Source: Euwallacea fornicatus (Eukaryota > Arthropoda > Insecta > Coleoptera > Curculionidae). Taken from it: a stretch of DNA of 64,000 nt. A program made the translations under genes and the position numbers. The stretch covers positions 1,798,001 through 1,862,000 of the forward strand of contig NC_089543.1 of assembly GCF_040115645.1 (NCBI RefSeq), in the 5' to 3' direction. Shown here in pieces: positions 1 to 13,500 of the stretch. The notes under the pieces were generated by a model, which worked only from the letters and a program-made list of their open reading frames with translations, was not told the origin of the DNA and searched no databases. Each line of letters begins with the position of its first letter. Position 1 is the stretch's first letter.

Positions 1-2
1 TG

Positions 3-338
3 GAAGACCAGAGAAACGATCTGTTATCTACCATAGACCTAGAACTGAAAAAATTGGAGACTGTTAATATTGAACGGGGACTATCAGGGTTAAATCATAG
101 CAATAGTCCTCATAGTCCAAATACACTAAAAGGCAAGGGAGGTGTGAAAGTCAACTGCAAGAGACCGGCTACGGATAAACTGACTACTGGTTTCAGTAAA
201 AGACTAGTCTCTGACGTCAATGGGTTTATTATTCATGCTGACGTTAGCGAATCTACAGATGCAATGCAGTATTCAGGAGAAAATGAGCTTTCCCAACATG
301 AATCCATTATACGTCTAATCGATCAGCATGGTTTTTAA
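3..338 (+). CDS. 3' terminal coding exon of an unrecognised gene (partial)
   Basis: An open frame runs from base 3 to a TAA at 336-338, with no in-frame stop back to the window edge, so the gene or exon enters from the left. The visible 111 residues begin with a charged, leucine-rich stretch (EDQRNDLLSTIDLELKKLE) that could be the end of a coiled coil. A Ser/Asn/Lys-rich, probably disordered linker follows, and then the short tail IIRLIDQHGF. An AATAAA at 574-579 lies about 235 bases past the stop and could serve polyadenylation. I do not recognise the family. Being real coding sequence is supported by uninterrupted reading in AT-rich DNA and by an amino-acid composition less biased than nearby spurious frames. 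It converges with the receptor gene on the other strand. Confidence 0.6.
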   Translation, partial: EDQRNDLLSTIDLELKKLETVNIERGLSGLNHSNSPHSPNTLKGKGGVKVNCKRPATDKLTTGFSKRLVSDVNGFIIHADVSESTDAMQYSGENELSQHESIIRLIDQHGF

Positions 339-573
339 GTTTTTGTGGTATTGCAGTTTAAACGCAATCTCCTTGTTATAAGTCGCCAAAATGACATGGA
401 CTCATTAGTTTGAGGTTGCGGTAGCTACCAACAATACTGGGTCTATTTACATTTTGTTAAGTAATTTTCGGATAATGAACTGAAAAACTTTTATCGAGGT
501 TTAAGGCCGTATTTTGTCGTTAAAAGCGATTGGAGGTGTGTGCGTTTCCAACGTAAAGATGTTTATTCCTTAT

Positions 574-579
574 AATAAA
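574..579 (+). promoter_or_regulatory. candidate polyadenylation signal of the left-edge gene
   Basis: AATAAA about 235 bases downstream of the TAA at 336-338, on the same strand. The position is plausible for a 3' UTR end, but the hexamer is common in AT-rich DNA. Confidence 0.3.
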
Positions 580-3097
580 TAAGTAATAAGTCTTCTCAAT
601 AAAAAAGGAAACAGTGAAACTACTGAGTAATGTAGGATTTTTCCTTTTTATCCTCGGCATTTTCTCATTGAATACCGTGTATTTGGATGCTCTCGAAATT
701 AATCGGGAATCTGCATTGAAACTGCACAAAAATTTTATTCAACTAATGAAGTAAAAGTGTAAAAATTTGTTGCTGGAATGGAGTAATTAAAATGTTCCAA
801 CGTATACGAGAACGAGTTTCGAGCTATGCGCTTACTTCGATTACTTACAAATTAAATAATCGATTGGGTTAATCTTTAGAAAATTTGCCGAGTTATACCA
901 TAGCTTAATCATGGTTTATCTAAAACTAACCATCCTAAATTTAAATTAAATAACATAGCTCGTTTTGTATAAGGTAGAAACTTAATGGAACTGTAGGTGT
1001 TAGATTGTACTGTATCAGGGTGGAACCCTCCATCCTGGAGGCCTTCATTCTGTAAGGTTTAACTTCAACGCCATTAAATTCAGAGCATCTAAAAAATTTT
1101 TAGATGGTTTTACTCTTTTTCGAAAAAAATTTAAATACATGCGAAAACGTCAGTTCGTGTAAATCAATTACATTAATACACCTCTAAAGAAGTCTTTAGT
1201 GAATGAAATTAACTTTTTTTCTGTAGTAGACTAATTATTATTTATATAACTATCCCTTGATTCTCCTCTATGTCTGTGTTACAATAATTATGAGACCCTT
1301 GGCCAAGTGATTTAAATTTAGTTTACTCATAAAGTTCCTTTATAGCAGATTTTTTAACCAAGAATTTTCATCGCCCAAATCTAATGGCAGCATTCTTTGA
1401 TTTTTCAATTTGTGCGACAGATCTTATAGTGTTTTAGCGTATTTTGAGTAATTTAGTAGGTATTGTATTTCGAAATATAATATTGAAACAAGCACCCAAG
1501 TATTGTTGGTCGCCAAGGCTGTGACTCTACTAGTTGAGTACATTGTTTGATAATTATAGTAATTTATTTTTTCTTATTCGAACAATGTAATACTTTTTTT
1601 TATTTAAATCATTTTTTGAGATATAAGTGATACTTGTTAAATAGGCTTTAAAATAAATATCTAATGTAAGATAAATTGACTTTCATTGCACTTTTCCAAC
1701 TAATCACCCTTTCCTATTAATCACCAAGAAATGGGGAAATGAAACAAAGTATTTAATAACAGTTAGCTTTTTTGTTTTTATTGTTAATGTATTATACATT
1801 ACATTAACAGTAACAGTATTTTTTATTAAGTTATAGTAGTCAATCAGTGGTGTTCCAAGCGATTATGTGCTGAAACACGACAGGCAGTGCTATACGGTAC
1901 TAACTTCTATTAAATGTTCGATATTTGTTTGAATTACAGGTTAGTTAGACGATCAGAAAAGTACAGGTTACTCTCATCGTTTTGTCTCAAAATTCTACTT
2001 GAATTTCTGCCTCACGAATTTCTAGAGCAAACCTAAAGTAAATCATAACTTCTAACATAACTGCTCCTTATTAAAAAAATATATACAAGATATAGTAGTC
2101 ACCTATGCATAGAGTTAAAGGATGGTATGATATTGTGCAATATAGTACATCATTCTAATCTCCCGATTTTACAGTTACATATACTTATTATTAATTACTT
2201 TGGAGCAGTTGATGTGCTAATAATTTCAAACATAAACTGGGACATTTCAAGCAACAACGTAGAATCTTGGAAGACCGCAATAACAATGCTACATCCTGCT
2301 TGAAACGCCGGATTTTTACTATTTTACAGGATGCACAGGAAGGAAAATATTTGGACGTTGTTGGTTGAAATTGTGTAATGGAAATAATTCTAAATATATT
2401 GAGCAAAGTTTTCAATTCAAGTTCTCTAGAAGAATGCTACCTTCTTATGGTGTGTCCTAACTGTTAAAAAAATATCGTGAGAATTTTCGAAGATCTTATG
2501 CTTACTCGTTTTTCGGAAAAGTGACAAAGAGTTTTAACCATTGAAAAGAAAAAAAAATGAAATGATAAAATCTGTATACAAGCTGCTTAAAGAGGAACAT
2601 AGATATTAAAATCTTTAACAATTAAAGGCTAAGGTGGGTATGAAATTACACTCCTGAGCTGAAGACATCGGTCATAGTTTTTGTTAGGTTTAAAACTAAA
2701 ACATTTTCTCTCAGTTTGACAAAAAAGCATGCAACACCAATTAGGCTGTAAAGAGTTACTTTTAATGCCTATGCTGTAAAGTATCACTTTAACTGCCTAG
2801 GCACTAAATTTTTGTAATCACGGAAAATATTATAAATAAGCAGCAGAAAACAATTATACGAAATGGCATAATATACCCACGTTGGAGGTTGCGAAAAGAA
2901 AGTGCAGTGCGTATCACGTGCATAGAACATTGAAATACAACGCTTTTCTTACGAGTATTTCAATCAATGTAGTCAAAACGTTCGTAAATCTCAAATACTC
3001 TCACTTAAACTATCACAGTGACAATTTCAGTGAGAGTATATGATTCCGTTGGACCGACATTGTACAATCCATAATGTTCTCGTGTAATTTTCATATA

Positions 3098-3508
3098 TAG
3101 ATACTACCAGTTCAAGTGGAAATATAGAAATTATGCTAGTAAGGGAAGGACCGCATAAGGTTTAATATGCCTTAAAAAAAGGTCAACAAAATGAGTCGCG
3201 AAAATAGGGGTTGGGGTAGGCGAAGTTACTCCAGTGTCCAGATATCTCGCCGTTTCTGAATTTTTACGAATATAAGTTCTAGCGGTGGATCATTTTTTTT
3301 CATATATTTATATTGCTACATTTTGCTCTGATATTTTTTTAATTTCCACCATTGCGAAGAGAGCGAATCTATAGTAACCCGAATATCCAAGTGGAGACGT
3401 CGATCGGCCATTTCTGTTGTATTTCTTTGATAGCAGCATATTAAGCCTTGTGCAGTCTTTCTCCCATTTATACAATCCTTATGTTCCACTTGAACTGGTG
3501 ATACCTGT
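3098..3508. mobile_element. MITE-like inverted-repeat element, about 0.4 kb
   Basis: ACCAGTTCAAGTGGAA at 3106-3121 recurs exactly as its reverse complement at 3484-3499. Homology continues outwards (GATACT.. versus GGTATC..) and inwards, including a shared TTAATATGC segment about 50 bases inside each end. No transposase frame lies between the arms, so this looks like a non-autonomous element. The exact ends and target-site duplication were not resolved. Confidence 0.55.
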
Positions 3509-6170
3509 ATAGTTCTAATAATTAAAGTTTAACCTTTAGTGAAGGCTTAAACTTTAAGGACCTCACTGTAAATTCTTGCACTTGTGCGAATGTTAAGTTT
3601 TATAAGACTTGTTTCTATGGAGGTTTGTAGTTCGAATGCGGTTCTGGTTTGATAGAAAATTTGCAAGACTCTTGACGGGGGGTTTAGCATAATGTGACTC
3701 AAACTCCGAACAAGAAATAAGCGAATTTTTGCATGAAATAATTATTAAGTTCGTACCCTTTAGAACTACCATTAAAAATTGAACACTAAGAAAAAAAGGA
3801 GGAAACCAGGTTCTGAAAACTGCGCTCCTCTTTTTTTAAATCTAATTAACTAATGGTAAGTGACAACATATATCATTAGCCCCATGTCCAGGAGTGTAGG
3901 CATTCTAATTATTCTTGCATAGTTTTAATAACACAGAATTAATTTTAGCTACTTTTATTATATGTACAGGGTGTGCCACATTTTGGTTAACAGCAAATAT
4001 CTCAGGCTTATTAGAAATTCTCAAAAAGGCTAAATGGAAAAGTTGTAGGAAGGTGACGGGAGGTCTAGATTGGAAATATTTTGAATTATTCTGGATTAAT
4101 AACGTAAATAAAATAAATAACGCAACAACCTGTATTATTTTTGAACGACGCGATCGATAATGACATTTGAAATCTAACATTTTTCAAATTTTAACAATTT
4201 TTAATTGACAAACAGTTTGAAATAGAAGAAGACGATTTGTACTCTTTTGACCTAGTTTAGTCTTAGTAAACCTAATTTGTTTATAAAATCAATGTCGTTT
4301 TTTTTGTTAATTTGTAAATTTTTGAAAAATAAGACAATTAAGTTCAAACAGTTTTTTGCTATTCCTAATCGTTTCGTAATACCCAAAATGAGAAAAATTT
4401 TAATGTTCAAATTCATCACAAAGAATCGTCCACAGAATACAAAAACATAATGCTGTAGGTAATGTCGTCTCCGTGTTTAAAAATTTCAATTTATTCTCGT
4501 ACTGATAGATTCCTACAACTATGTCATGTATGCATTGCGTCAATTTCCAAGAGCTTCTGAGGTATTTACTCTGAACAAAAATCTCTTACACCCTACTATT
4601 ATATGAAGTCATTAATGTGAATGTTTTGTTCGTTTAATACATATTTTTACATATTTCGCTATGAGAGTAAGTTTCCTTAAAATTCAGAATTCTGTCCTAT
4701 CTAACGTCTCTCCTTGAGCATTCTGAATTCGAATGGTTTCTTTTCACCTATTTAACAAGACTTTTTACATAATCGAGAATCCATAGTCTTTATAAATTTA
4801 AGCATTATTAGCTACTTATTGCAAAAATTAGTACAAAATTAATTTTATTGCTATATGTATAGTATATATCATACTTTAAGTTCAAACAAATTATATACTT
4901 TAGGGATGGTTCTAGAAGCCACCCCAACATATTCTATAATATGTATTTATCAGCTACAAACGTAAAATTACATGAATGTAATACCTATATTGCATTACAA
5001 GTATATTGAAACTTTACAGTGTATAGACATACATCACTTTTGGTTACATCAAACAAACTTTAAGTATGCATAAAACTCTATAACTAATTTATCCTCATTT
5101 CTCGTCGTTTTGAGGCCAAGTTCTCAAATGGGGTTTATTTTAAAAAATTAAGTGCCTGCAAAAAAATAGAACGCAAGCAATTTTGGAAGCCCGCGGTTTG
5201 AGTTTGGCAGTTTCCCATATCTTCTATATGAATCAATTCTATGTGAACATAGCTATATTACTGATAATTTTTAACTCTAGGCACATCTTCAATATTTAGT
5301 AGCACCACTTTCTGAAATATTGTTTCTTGAAAGAACATTTATATTTTAGCACTACTACGTAAACTTTTATAGGAACTTTTAACAAGGGGGAATACATTTT
5401 TCGCACAATTGCTGACTAACAGAAAAAGAAAAACATTTCACAACCATACTGGAAAACAGTCGTTTATAGTACTAACGTTCTAAATAATCATATTGTTAAA
5501 TTCGATCGCTACTCTTATAGACAAAATTATAACGAGAACAAAAATTTTAAGTTTTTAAGGATGTTTTTTTGCAGACACTTGTGATCATCTATAACGTGAC
5601 AACTTCGAGGAATGTATCATTTTGATAAATTTAATCATACAGGTTTATTACAGTATAACACTGCCTATGCATTGATCCTACTCTAATCTATTATATATGA
5701 TTTTGGAATATTTCGTTTGAATTTGTAAAATCTTGACATGTCTAGTTACTTACTAAAGGTTCTGCCAAGACCGTCGATACACCTAATATTCGTCAAAATA
5801 AAGTAAAATGTGTAAAACATCAACGTATTATATTATGAAAGACATATTTTCCTCCTAAAAATGTAAACTCTAAATAATCATTACTCGACTTCTTATCAGT
5901 CGATGTAAAAGATATTGGTGTTCGATTACATATAGGTATCGAATTAGGTGATTTTATTGTTCTACAAATATTCTCAAAATTTATAGGTCACATAAGGTGT
6001 TATTACAATTAAAGAAGCCTTTGTGAAGGTATGCCGTTAATGCCGTGAAGTGGGAATGTCGGTAGGTACTAACAATCAAAAGCAATGAATTGGAGAGTTG
6101 GATTTTTTTTACCCTGTATACCTTTAAGCAGTATTTTTCACTGCCAGACGATACATATTATTATGAATTA

Positions 6171-6311
6171 CAGGGTGCCTGGAAAAACGCGATTCCTACC
6201 TAAAGAAGCCTAATGCAACGCCCTTTTAGCTTTGTAAAATAAGGCAAGGCAAGGGAAAGTTCTAATTCACATTAGGTCTACCTCGCATATTTTTCAACCT
6301 GAGACACCCTG
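6171..6311. mobile_element. short CAGGG-ended inverted-repeat element
   Basis: The left end CAGGGTGCCTGG and the right end CTGAGACACCCTG are inverted copies of CAGGGTGYCT. Both ends are flanked by TA, which suggests a TA target-site duplication. At 141 bp it is too short to code, so it is interpreted as a MITE. Larger elements elsewhere in the window share the CAGGG-type end and TA flank. Confidence 0.55.
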
Positions 6312-7210
6312 TACAACGCATCTGTATTATATTTAGGGCTTACCTTTTAGACATCGTAAGCTAAACCTATAGTCTAAACACTTTTATTTTGACAAATGTA
6401 GGTGTTTGGAATTAAGTCCTTACCGGTATTTATTGAGCTGACTACTGATTTATTTTTAAAAAAATCGTTTCTAATATTTTGCACCATTGGTAACAACTTA
6501 GTTTTAATAGTCTGATAAAGTTATATAAATATCTAGGTAGAACTAATTGCAAAAGTTGTCGGTGTTAGAAAAAGAGGGATTGATGCCGCATTTGTACAAA
6601 AATATTTAAAAGTTCATCAGGAAAATTTCTGTTTTAACTCAGGTTTAATGGCGAAATTCGACAAACGAAATAAGACTTGGGTTGAAAGTTTGGTTGGAAT
6701 GATCACTTTTGGAGATATTAAATTGGAGCTCGAGCATACATGATTAAGGCACAGTTTCATATTAAAAGCTTTTTGTCGTTCTTGTTCTTTTTTCTGCTCG
6801 TTTTTGCTTCCGCACATTTTCTGTTGTCAATTTTGCCTCTACAGACTCATTAGATTTACAAGCAACAGAAAAAAGTTTCAATTTGGGGTTGCGGTATAAA
6901 TTTTACATGGGACACAGTGTAGATTTCATACCCTCGTTTTTCAGGTTTAGTAGAAATAAGACGGATCTCGCTTAGTTCGAGTTTGATACTGCTCTTAAAT
7001 TGAGAGAATAATATAAAAGTATAAAATGGCCTTTTGCAATTTGTCCTATACATTATCAAAAATTTTATTAGACTACAAAAATTATTGGTAGCGACAAAAG
7101 ACGATATCGTTTATTATATCATTTGCACACACGTAGTTTCATTCATCGATTGTCGATATAATAAATAAAATATTGTTCTGAATTAACACGTGCGGACGAT
7201 ACGGATAATT

Positions 7211-7216
7211 TTTATT
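7211..7216 (-). promoter_or_regulatory. candidate polyadenylation signal of the beta1 subunit gene
   Basis: AATAAA on the minus strand about 166 bases beyond the beta1 TAG. It is one of several AT-rich hexamers nearby and is chosen only for its distance from the stop. Confidence 0.3.
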
Positions 7217-7381
7217 TCCAATTACAGTAATAATTAATTATTATAAACCTATTATCATTGGAATATTTGCCTCCAGTCGCAGTACACTATTTTACCGAAC
7301 TATAGGCCTTTGTTGTGAATTTCGCTTATGGAAGCCACATGATTTAAGAGCCTGGATCAAAAGAATTTCCCGTTTTCTTTT

Positions 7382-7546
7382 CTATTTCCCACGATATATT
7401 TCTATGATCTTGTCTTGATCAACATACTCAAAGATGTGAGGCGCGTCCATCAAGATGCCCACGGTGCCAGCGGTGGTTACAATAAAAAACATGTAGAGTT
7501 GTAACCTATCTATTACCATTGCCACGTATTTCCAGTCTTCACGAGT
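7382..7546 (-). CDS. nAChRbeta1: nAChR beta1 exon 10: TM4 and C-terminus
   Basis: Residues 465-518 and TAG at 7384-7382. It starts TREDWKYVAMVIDRLQLYMF, runs through TM4 (FIVTTAGTVGILMDAP) and ends with the extracellular tail HIFEYVDQDKIIEIYRGK. That tail is what best separates beta1 from other insect subunits. Confidence 0.95.
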   Translation of the reverse strand, partial: TREDWKYVAMVIDRLQLYMFFIVTTAGTVGILMDAPHIFEYVDQDKIIEIYRGK

Positions 7547-10500
7547 CTGAAAAAGGAAATAGTCCAGTTTTAATTTTATGAAATTAGGTGCAAAAATATG
7601 TCTTAATTTATTTATTTTTCAAGTCACTTAAAAAGCATTAAATTAAAAGAAGCAAAATGTCTTCATAAATAAATTAACTCGGGGATATCTTTCAACCCTT
7701 ATCGGGAGAGGTGCTGAATATTCTGGATTTGATTCTTTATTAACAGCCGAATTTTATAAATCTTAATGAATTTTACTAACTTGTATGTACAAATCTTCGT
7801 TGCGCAAATGTTCAGCAATGAACTCTACTGCTTCTGTAGCTTTGGAAACTTCTGGAGAAAGAAGGATGGAGTCGGAACTTTCGCTTTCTCTTCTACAGCT
7901 ATCGGCGCCCACTGCCACGCCTATATCGGCATTGGTTTTTCTGTTCACTTTGCAATTTGGATGATGGTGTAGATCTGAGAGCTCCATAACTTCCACTTTG
8001 CTTTGGGACTCTACAGAACTAGAAACAATATATCGTATTAATTTAATATCTAGAGAATAGGTTCAAACTCTAAGGAATTTATGAGTCAAATCATCACAAT
8101 AATTTGCTACAAGAGTGGCAAATTACTGTGATGATTGAAAAAAAGCTCGAAATACAATATACAGGGTGTTTATAGAGTATTTTTTCAAATGTTAAAGAGT
8201 GAATCTTTGACTAATTTTGAGAGAAAAAATTCACATGAATATGGGTCTGTATCTTTTTGGTCCTTGAGATACAAGGCTTAAAAAAATTGTTTGGTATTTT
8301 GATTTTATTTTGGTTCAGTAACTTGTCAATTTGATGTAATTCTGGATACTGGGATTATCGATAATAAAAACTTAAATAATTACTTAATTTTTTTATGTTA
8401 TAGGGCGCCATATACAGTATTGTACTGGAATTTAAATAACTGTAAATCTTGGAATTTGTCACTAAAAGTAGCCTTTTCGGAAAAAAACGGGTTTAAAACT
8501 TAAACCTGCGTCGGAAATTTGTAAGTTGAATCACTGAGCGTTTTTGAAAAATAAGTGAAAAAATATGTTTTGGGTTAATTGTATTATCATGTGATAAATT
8601 TAGATCACTGACAAGACTAGACTAACCTACTTTTGTAAAGAAATTATTAATATTTACAATAATTGCTGAATATGACTGCAGCTTACTGCCATGCATGCAT
8701 CAATTCACTTGAACACTGATTGACTGAACTCTTTCGAATACACTTAGTGTCTGATTAATGATAGCACACGATTCAAATATCCTGTTTCTTAGGTCTTGTT
8801 CATTTTGAACTAGAGTTTGGTAAAGCAGTGACCTCTATCTATGATCTATGATTATGATTTAATTTTTAAAAACTTTCAGTGATCCAACTTACAAACTTTC
8901 AACGCGGGTTTAAGTCTAAATCCGTTTTTTCCAAAACGGCTGCTTTCAGCGACAAATACTAAGCATTATGGTTATTTAAATCCAGGTACAACACTGTACG
9001 TGGCGCTCGAAACATTAACTGAAAATTTAATTAAATTTTTTTGTTTTTTTATCACCGATACTCCCAGTAACCAGAATTTCGTCAAATTAACATGTTATTG
9101 AACAAAAATATAATGAACTTACTAAATTATTTTTTAGCCCTGTACCCCAAGAACCAAAGTGATACGGATCTATGTTCATATCAACTTTCTATCTCTAATA
9201 TTAGTTAAAGATTCACTCTTTAAAATTTAAACAAGTATTTAATAAACACCCCGTATGTTGATGAGATTTTTCTTCTCGTGAGAACGTTATTACCGAAGAA
9301 TAAGTTAAAATTATTCCTTAACAGCTACTAAAGGGAATTAGCAGTATGGAAACTTTTCCTTGTGGGGTTTTCTGAAGCAATAGATTCTTATAATGTACTA
9401 ATTTGAAGGAAACAGTTATGGAAGTAATTATGTAAAGATCAAACATGCCAAATTCCTTCTTATGGTGTCTCGGCCAAACTGCAAGTCTAGATAAAAGTAT
9501 TTTTTCGATGCTTTGGGTGACTTGAAAATCGTGCATTTCGTCTGAAACTTTTCAACTGCCAAATTTACCTCTTATTGGCCATCAAAAGGGAATTTTTCCT
9601 TAAACCTCCGACTAAGAAGACGATTAAAAAATGATATAATCCCACCTAAAACTAACATTTAAGTGTTCCTTTAATTAGACTTGGGTCTTTCAACACCTGA
9701 GTTTTGCCCGAGACCATGAAACAGTCATGATATAACATGTTCCAAAATTGAATGAAAAAAGATAAGACCTTAAGAGAGTTTTTCAAATAATTTAAGTTGC
9801 TTTTCAATGTGACCTTTTTCGGGAAAAGTTTTCTAATATCACTTAACATGACTTTTGGAACGAAATTACGTTTAAAGGAAATAAACCTAGGGCAAGAGTA
9901 AATTAATTTGAGGCGGTATTTGCATACAAATTACCTTTGAGAACCCTCGATGATCCTCGATCTTGTGTTTTAAACACCCAAAGTGGGATTGGCTGATTGA
10001 ATTGACATTTTTTACTTTCCCACAATGTTGGGGTATTGAATTAGGTTGGTATTAATGAATCTCCTAGATAACAACCCTCGTTGTGTAAACGAAATAATGA
10101 AATTTTGCCCATATTATCTGATTAGAGCCTTGATATAACGGAATTACTGCTGTCGTTTTCCTATCACGTAAAATATATCTAATTTCAAACGATAAGTTTC
10201 CAAGGCAACCCAAAGGTCATACAATACAACTGACAAAATTCCAGTATCATTCGAGCCTCCCATTTCTCGTTTTGTTTCTCTTTTCCAGCACATCCTTAGT
10301 TTTTTTAAAGGTATTTTCTTACTTACTTCAAATCAGGGCTTTGTTTAGATACGAAATATGGACATGGAGAAATCTAGTCTGTATTGATTAAGCATTTGAG
10401 AAATATGAGGATTGAATTCATTACGAAGCTGAAAAATGTTGGAGATGAAGTTTTCCTCGAATAAATCTTTTGGAGTTTTGCAGTGATGCGTTGAAAGGAA

Positions 10501-13500
10501 ATCGATTTAGGGATGTATATTTTAATACCGCACTTAATTAAGTCAGTTATGTATCAAAATCTGTAATCGTCAGGAGACGTAGGTCTTATTTGCATAGATT
10601 TGCCTCAGGGGGTTAGTTGAGAGAATCAGTCATTACTCATTAAGGAAAGTTCCTAATATGTTAATCCTTCTAACAAAATGGGTTTTATTTAAATTTGAAA
10701 TTACCCAAAAAGGCCGCAGGCAAAGCAATTGGGAGGCAATTTAATGCGGTAGTAAAAACGTAAAATTCCCCCAAATACTTATTATTAATAGCCAGGAGTT
10801 ATGTGGATAAAATAACCGGGGATAAAAGCACGTAACCCTGTGGAAAGACAACAAATCTTGAGTAAAAAAAATTATAAAGCCCGTCTTATTAATTTGATTA
10901 AGAGTTTTGAATATTTTATATTTTTTTAGAGATTCTTTGTGTTGTCAACTTTTGTGTTATTTGGTCATTGACGTTCGTTTAGCTCAGGCCATCCCATCGT
11001 AAAACACATCGAACTACAGTTTATTAAATTACTTCCCGTTATTCCTTCATCAAGGGACTGCTATCAAATCGCCTTACGTTACCGAAAAAAGGCCCATCAT
11101 CCCTAAGGGCACAAGACAGGATTTTCAAGGCGGCGAAGGAATAAGACGTTAACAAGATTTTATAGCAAAGTAGCTCAACGGCATGTGTATAAGATTGTCA
11201 GGACATGACAGTGGGTCGATAAAACTGAATATGTTCGGAATTACTAGCAAAATATGATCATTATTAGACTAACCAAAACCCTGTGAAATTATTCCTTTGA
11301 TTTTGTTAAATAGGCCCTATGAAATTGGAATTGTCCAGCCTGAGTTTTTGTGTCCATAATGTATAATATCTGTAAAAGAAGGGTTTGCATGTATGGAGAA
11401 TGGGTCCAAATGAGTAGAATGTTTAATCTGATGATTCTCAAGATCTATTCAAGTCAGAAACAATGAATGTAGGTTTCAGAAGCACAGAACTTCAACTTTA
11501 GTTGAAAAATTCTTGTTTTTGAAAATTAAGTAAAAGAAGTGAATTCTCAAGTGATCGGCTTAGGCTTTCACTCTATAGCAACTAAGTTTTCTGAAACATT
11601 TATTATCTTCTTTAGGGCTACACAACTTGATAATACACCGCCAGGAAACTTACCGTTAATGTCTTCTGTAGAAGGCCAATATGTCTTTCTTCTAACACAG
11701 GAGACATTAAAGAGAGAAGTAATCTTTTACTTCTTTAAAATAATTAAAAAAGCGTCCCAACTGTTTATCAAACTTCATTAGCACTAATCGCTATTTGGAA
11801 ACAAACAAAAAATAAAATAGTCAACAGGCCTCCGAGTCACTTTCAATCTGTCACGACATCGCAGCGTAATTGAATTAAATTTCTTTCTCATAAAGAGGCA
11901 TAAAATTTGATTTCATTTCATCGTTGCCAACCTGGATTCCTAATCTTCCCTTCATCCGTAAATTTAAAAAATGCCAAAGTAAAAAGGTTCCCAATCAGGG
12001 CTGTTAAGTCTGAGAATAAAATTACAGTCATGCACCCAGTGATAACTGAAAAATAATCGGATTAAGACACTCAATAAATCTTCTTGAGAATTAATTCGAT
12101 TTCGGAAGGGTCGTTGAGGGGAAATCAATATACATAAGAATATATTTTTTATGCCCCTAGACAAAGGAACAAATAAAAATCCCCGTTTGCTCACTAAGTT
12201 CCTCAAAGCTTTTAAATGAATTAACGCCGCATTACCCAAGAACTTTTTTCATCAATATTTTGAATTATTTGGGATTTTCTTTATTTTATTTATTCTAAAG
12301 TCTTAAACCTCCGTTGAGAGTGATTTTCTGTTTTTTTTACATTCGATTTAACAGCTTACCTAATATGTTTGGGAATGTCCCCAGGAACCCCATACGGGTG
12401 TGGCGGAACGCCCATACCAGGCATCTCCATCATCCATCGTAATCTCGTTTTCCTAGGGCGCTTCATTAGCATCATCGCTGGAAGGTAGTTCAGGAACACA
12501 AATCGAATCCAGGATGGCATCCTGCAGGCCATAATATATGAAATGCCGAAATTACGAACACCGAGCGAACTTACCGATGTGTCCGAGGCCCCCTGAAGTT
12601 CCAATTTATTATAACTACAGTAACAAGTATACTAACGGTATTCATGATGAAGGTAAAAAGGAGGTACTTGGCAATGAGCGGTAATACCAACGATGTGGGT
12701 GGCAGGATTTTTGAGACCAACAGCAGGAATACAACCAGTGATAGTAAAATACTTATTCCTAATGTAACCTGAAAGATGCTTATGGTTAACTTGCGAGAAG
12801 TATATCAGGGAAGTTTCAGTTCACAGTTTCTCAACTCTTTAGTATAAAGTGCTAGACAAATCAACAATTTTTACCCCAAATTCAGATATTTTTGAGTTAA
12901 AAAAAATTGTTAAAAAGTTGACCATTCGTGTTGAAGCCGTACAGTATATTCAAACGAGGTTTGCGGCGACAACGGAGAATGTTACATACGGGGTAATTTA
13001 AAATATTTTGAATATTTGTTAGTTCTGGATTTAGGGGTATGTGAAAATCATTGCAAAGCAAATTCATGTGGGCCTTGAACCTCTAGGCACATCCCAAACT
13101 GACTATGAGTTCGCCACTGCTTAGAGTGCTGAACATGTGTTTTAATACCCAATAATCTTCCGAAGTTATTTCTCTTGTTTCTGTTCGTTTTTTTTTTCAT
13201 TTTATTTATGTCTTTAATTTGACAATGGGATGCTTGATCAAATTTGTGTACAAAAAAATGGCCTTGGTAGAAGGAAGCTTTAAATAGTTAAATTTGGGAC
13301 AAACATTGGAATTATCTTGTTGATTTGGTCGGCAGTTTATGCAACCCTAGTTTTCTTCATCGCTTTGAAGAAACCTTTCTGAGGACCTTCATTTACGCTC
13401 CTTTGAAATTTTTTCCAATCATATTTTCAATGTTTACAAATATTGTGCTAGGTTGAGGATGAGAAGCACTGTCTGAGTCGATATTCCTACTGCATGCAAG

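Larger units (their letters stand above)
339..7381. other. intergenic region between convergent genes
   Basis: AT-rich sequence between the stop of the left-edge gene and the stop of the beta1 receptor gene. It should contain both 3' UTRs. Open frames are short and look like noise. Listed separately are an inverted-repeat element near 3098-3508 and a 141 bp CAGGG-ended element at 6171-6311. A lone CAGGGTGTGCCAC end at about 3967 and a lone ACCCTG end at about 6110-6116 look like remnants of related elements. No RNA gene was seen. Confidence 0.6.

Noticed and set aside
12522..12604. Upstream part of the frame overlapping beta1 exon 8 (MELQGASDTS...)
   Set aside because: It reads the end of exon 7 and the 53-base intron in the wrong frame. 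The spliced product is consistent with the family.
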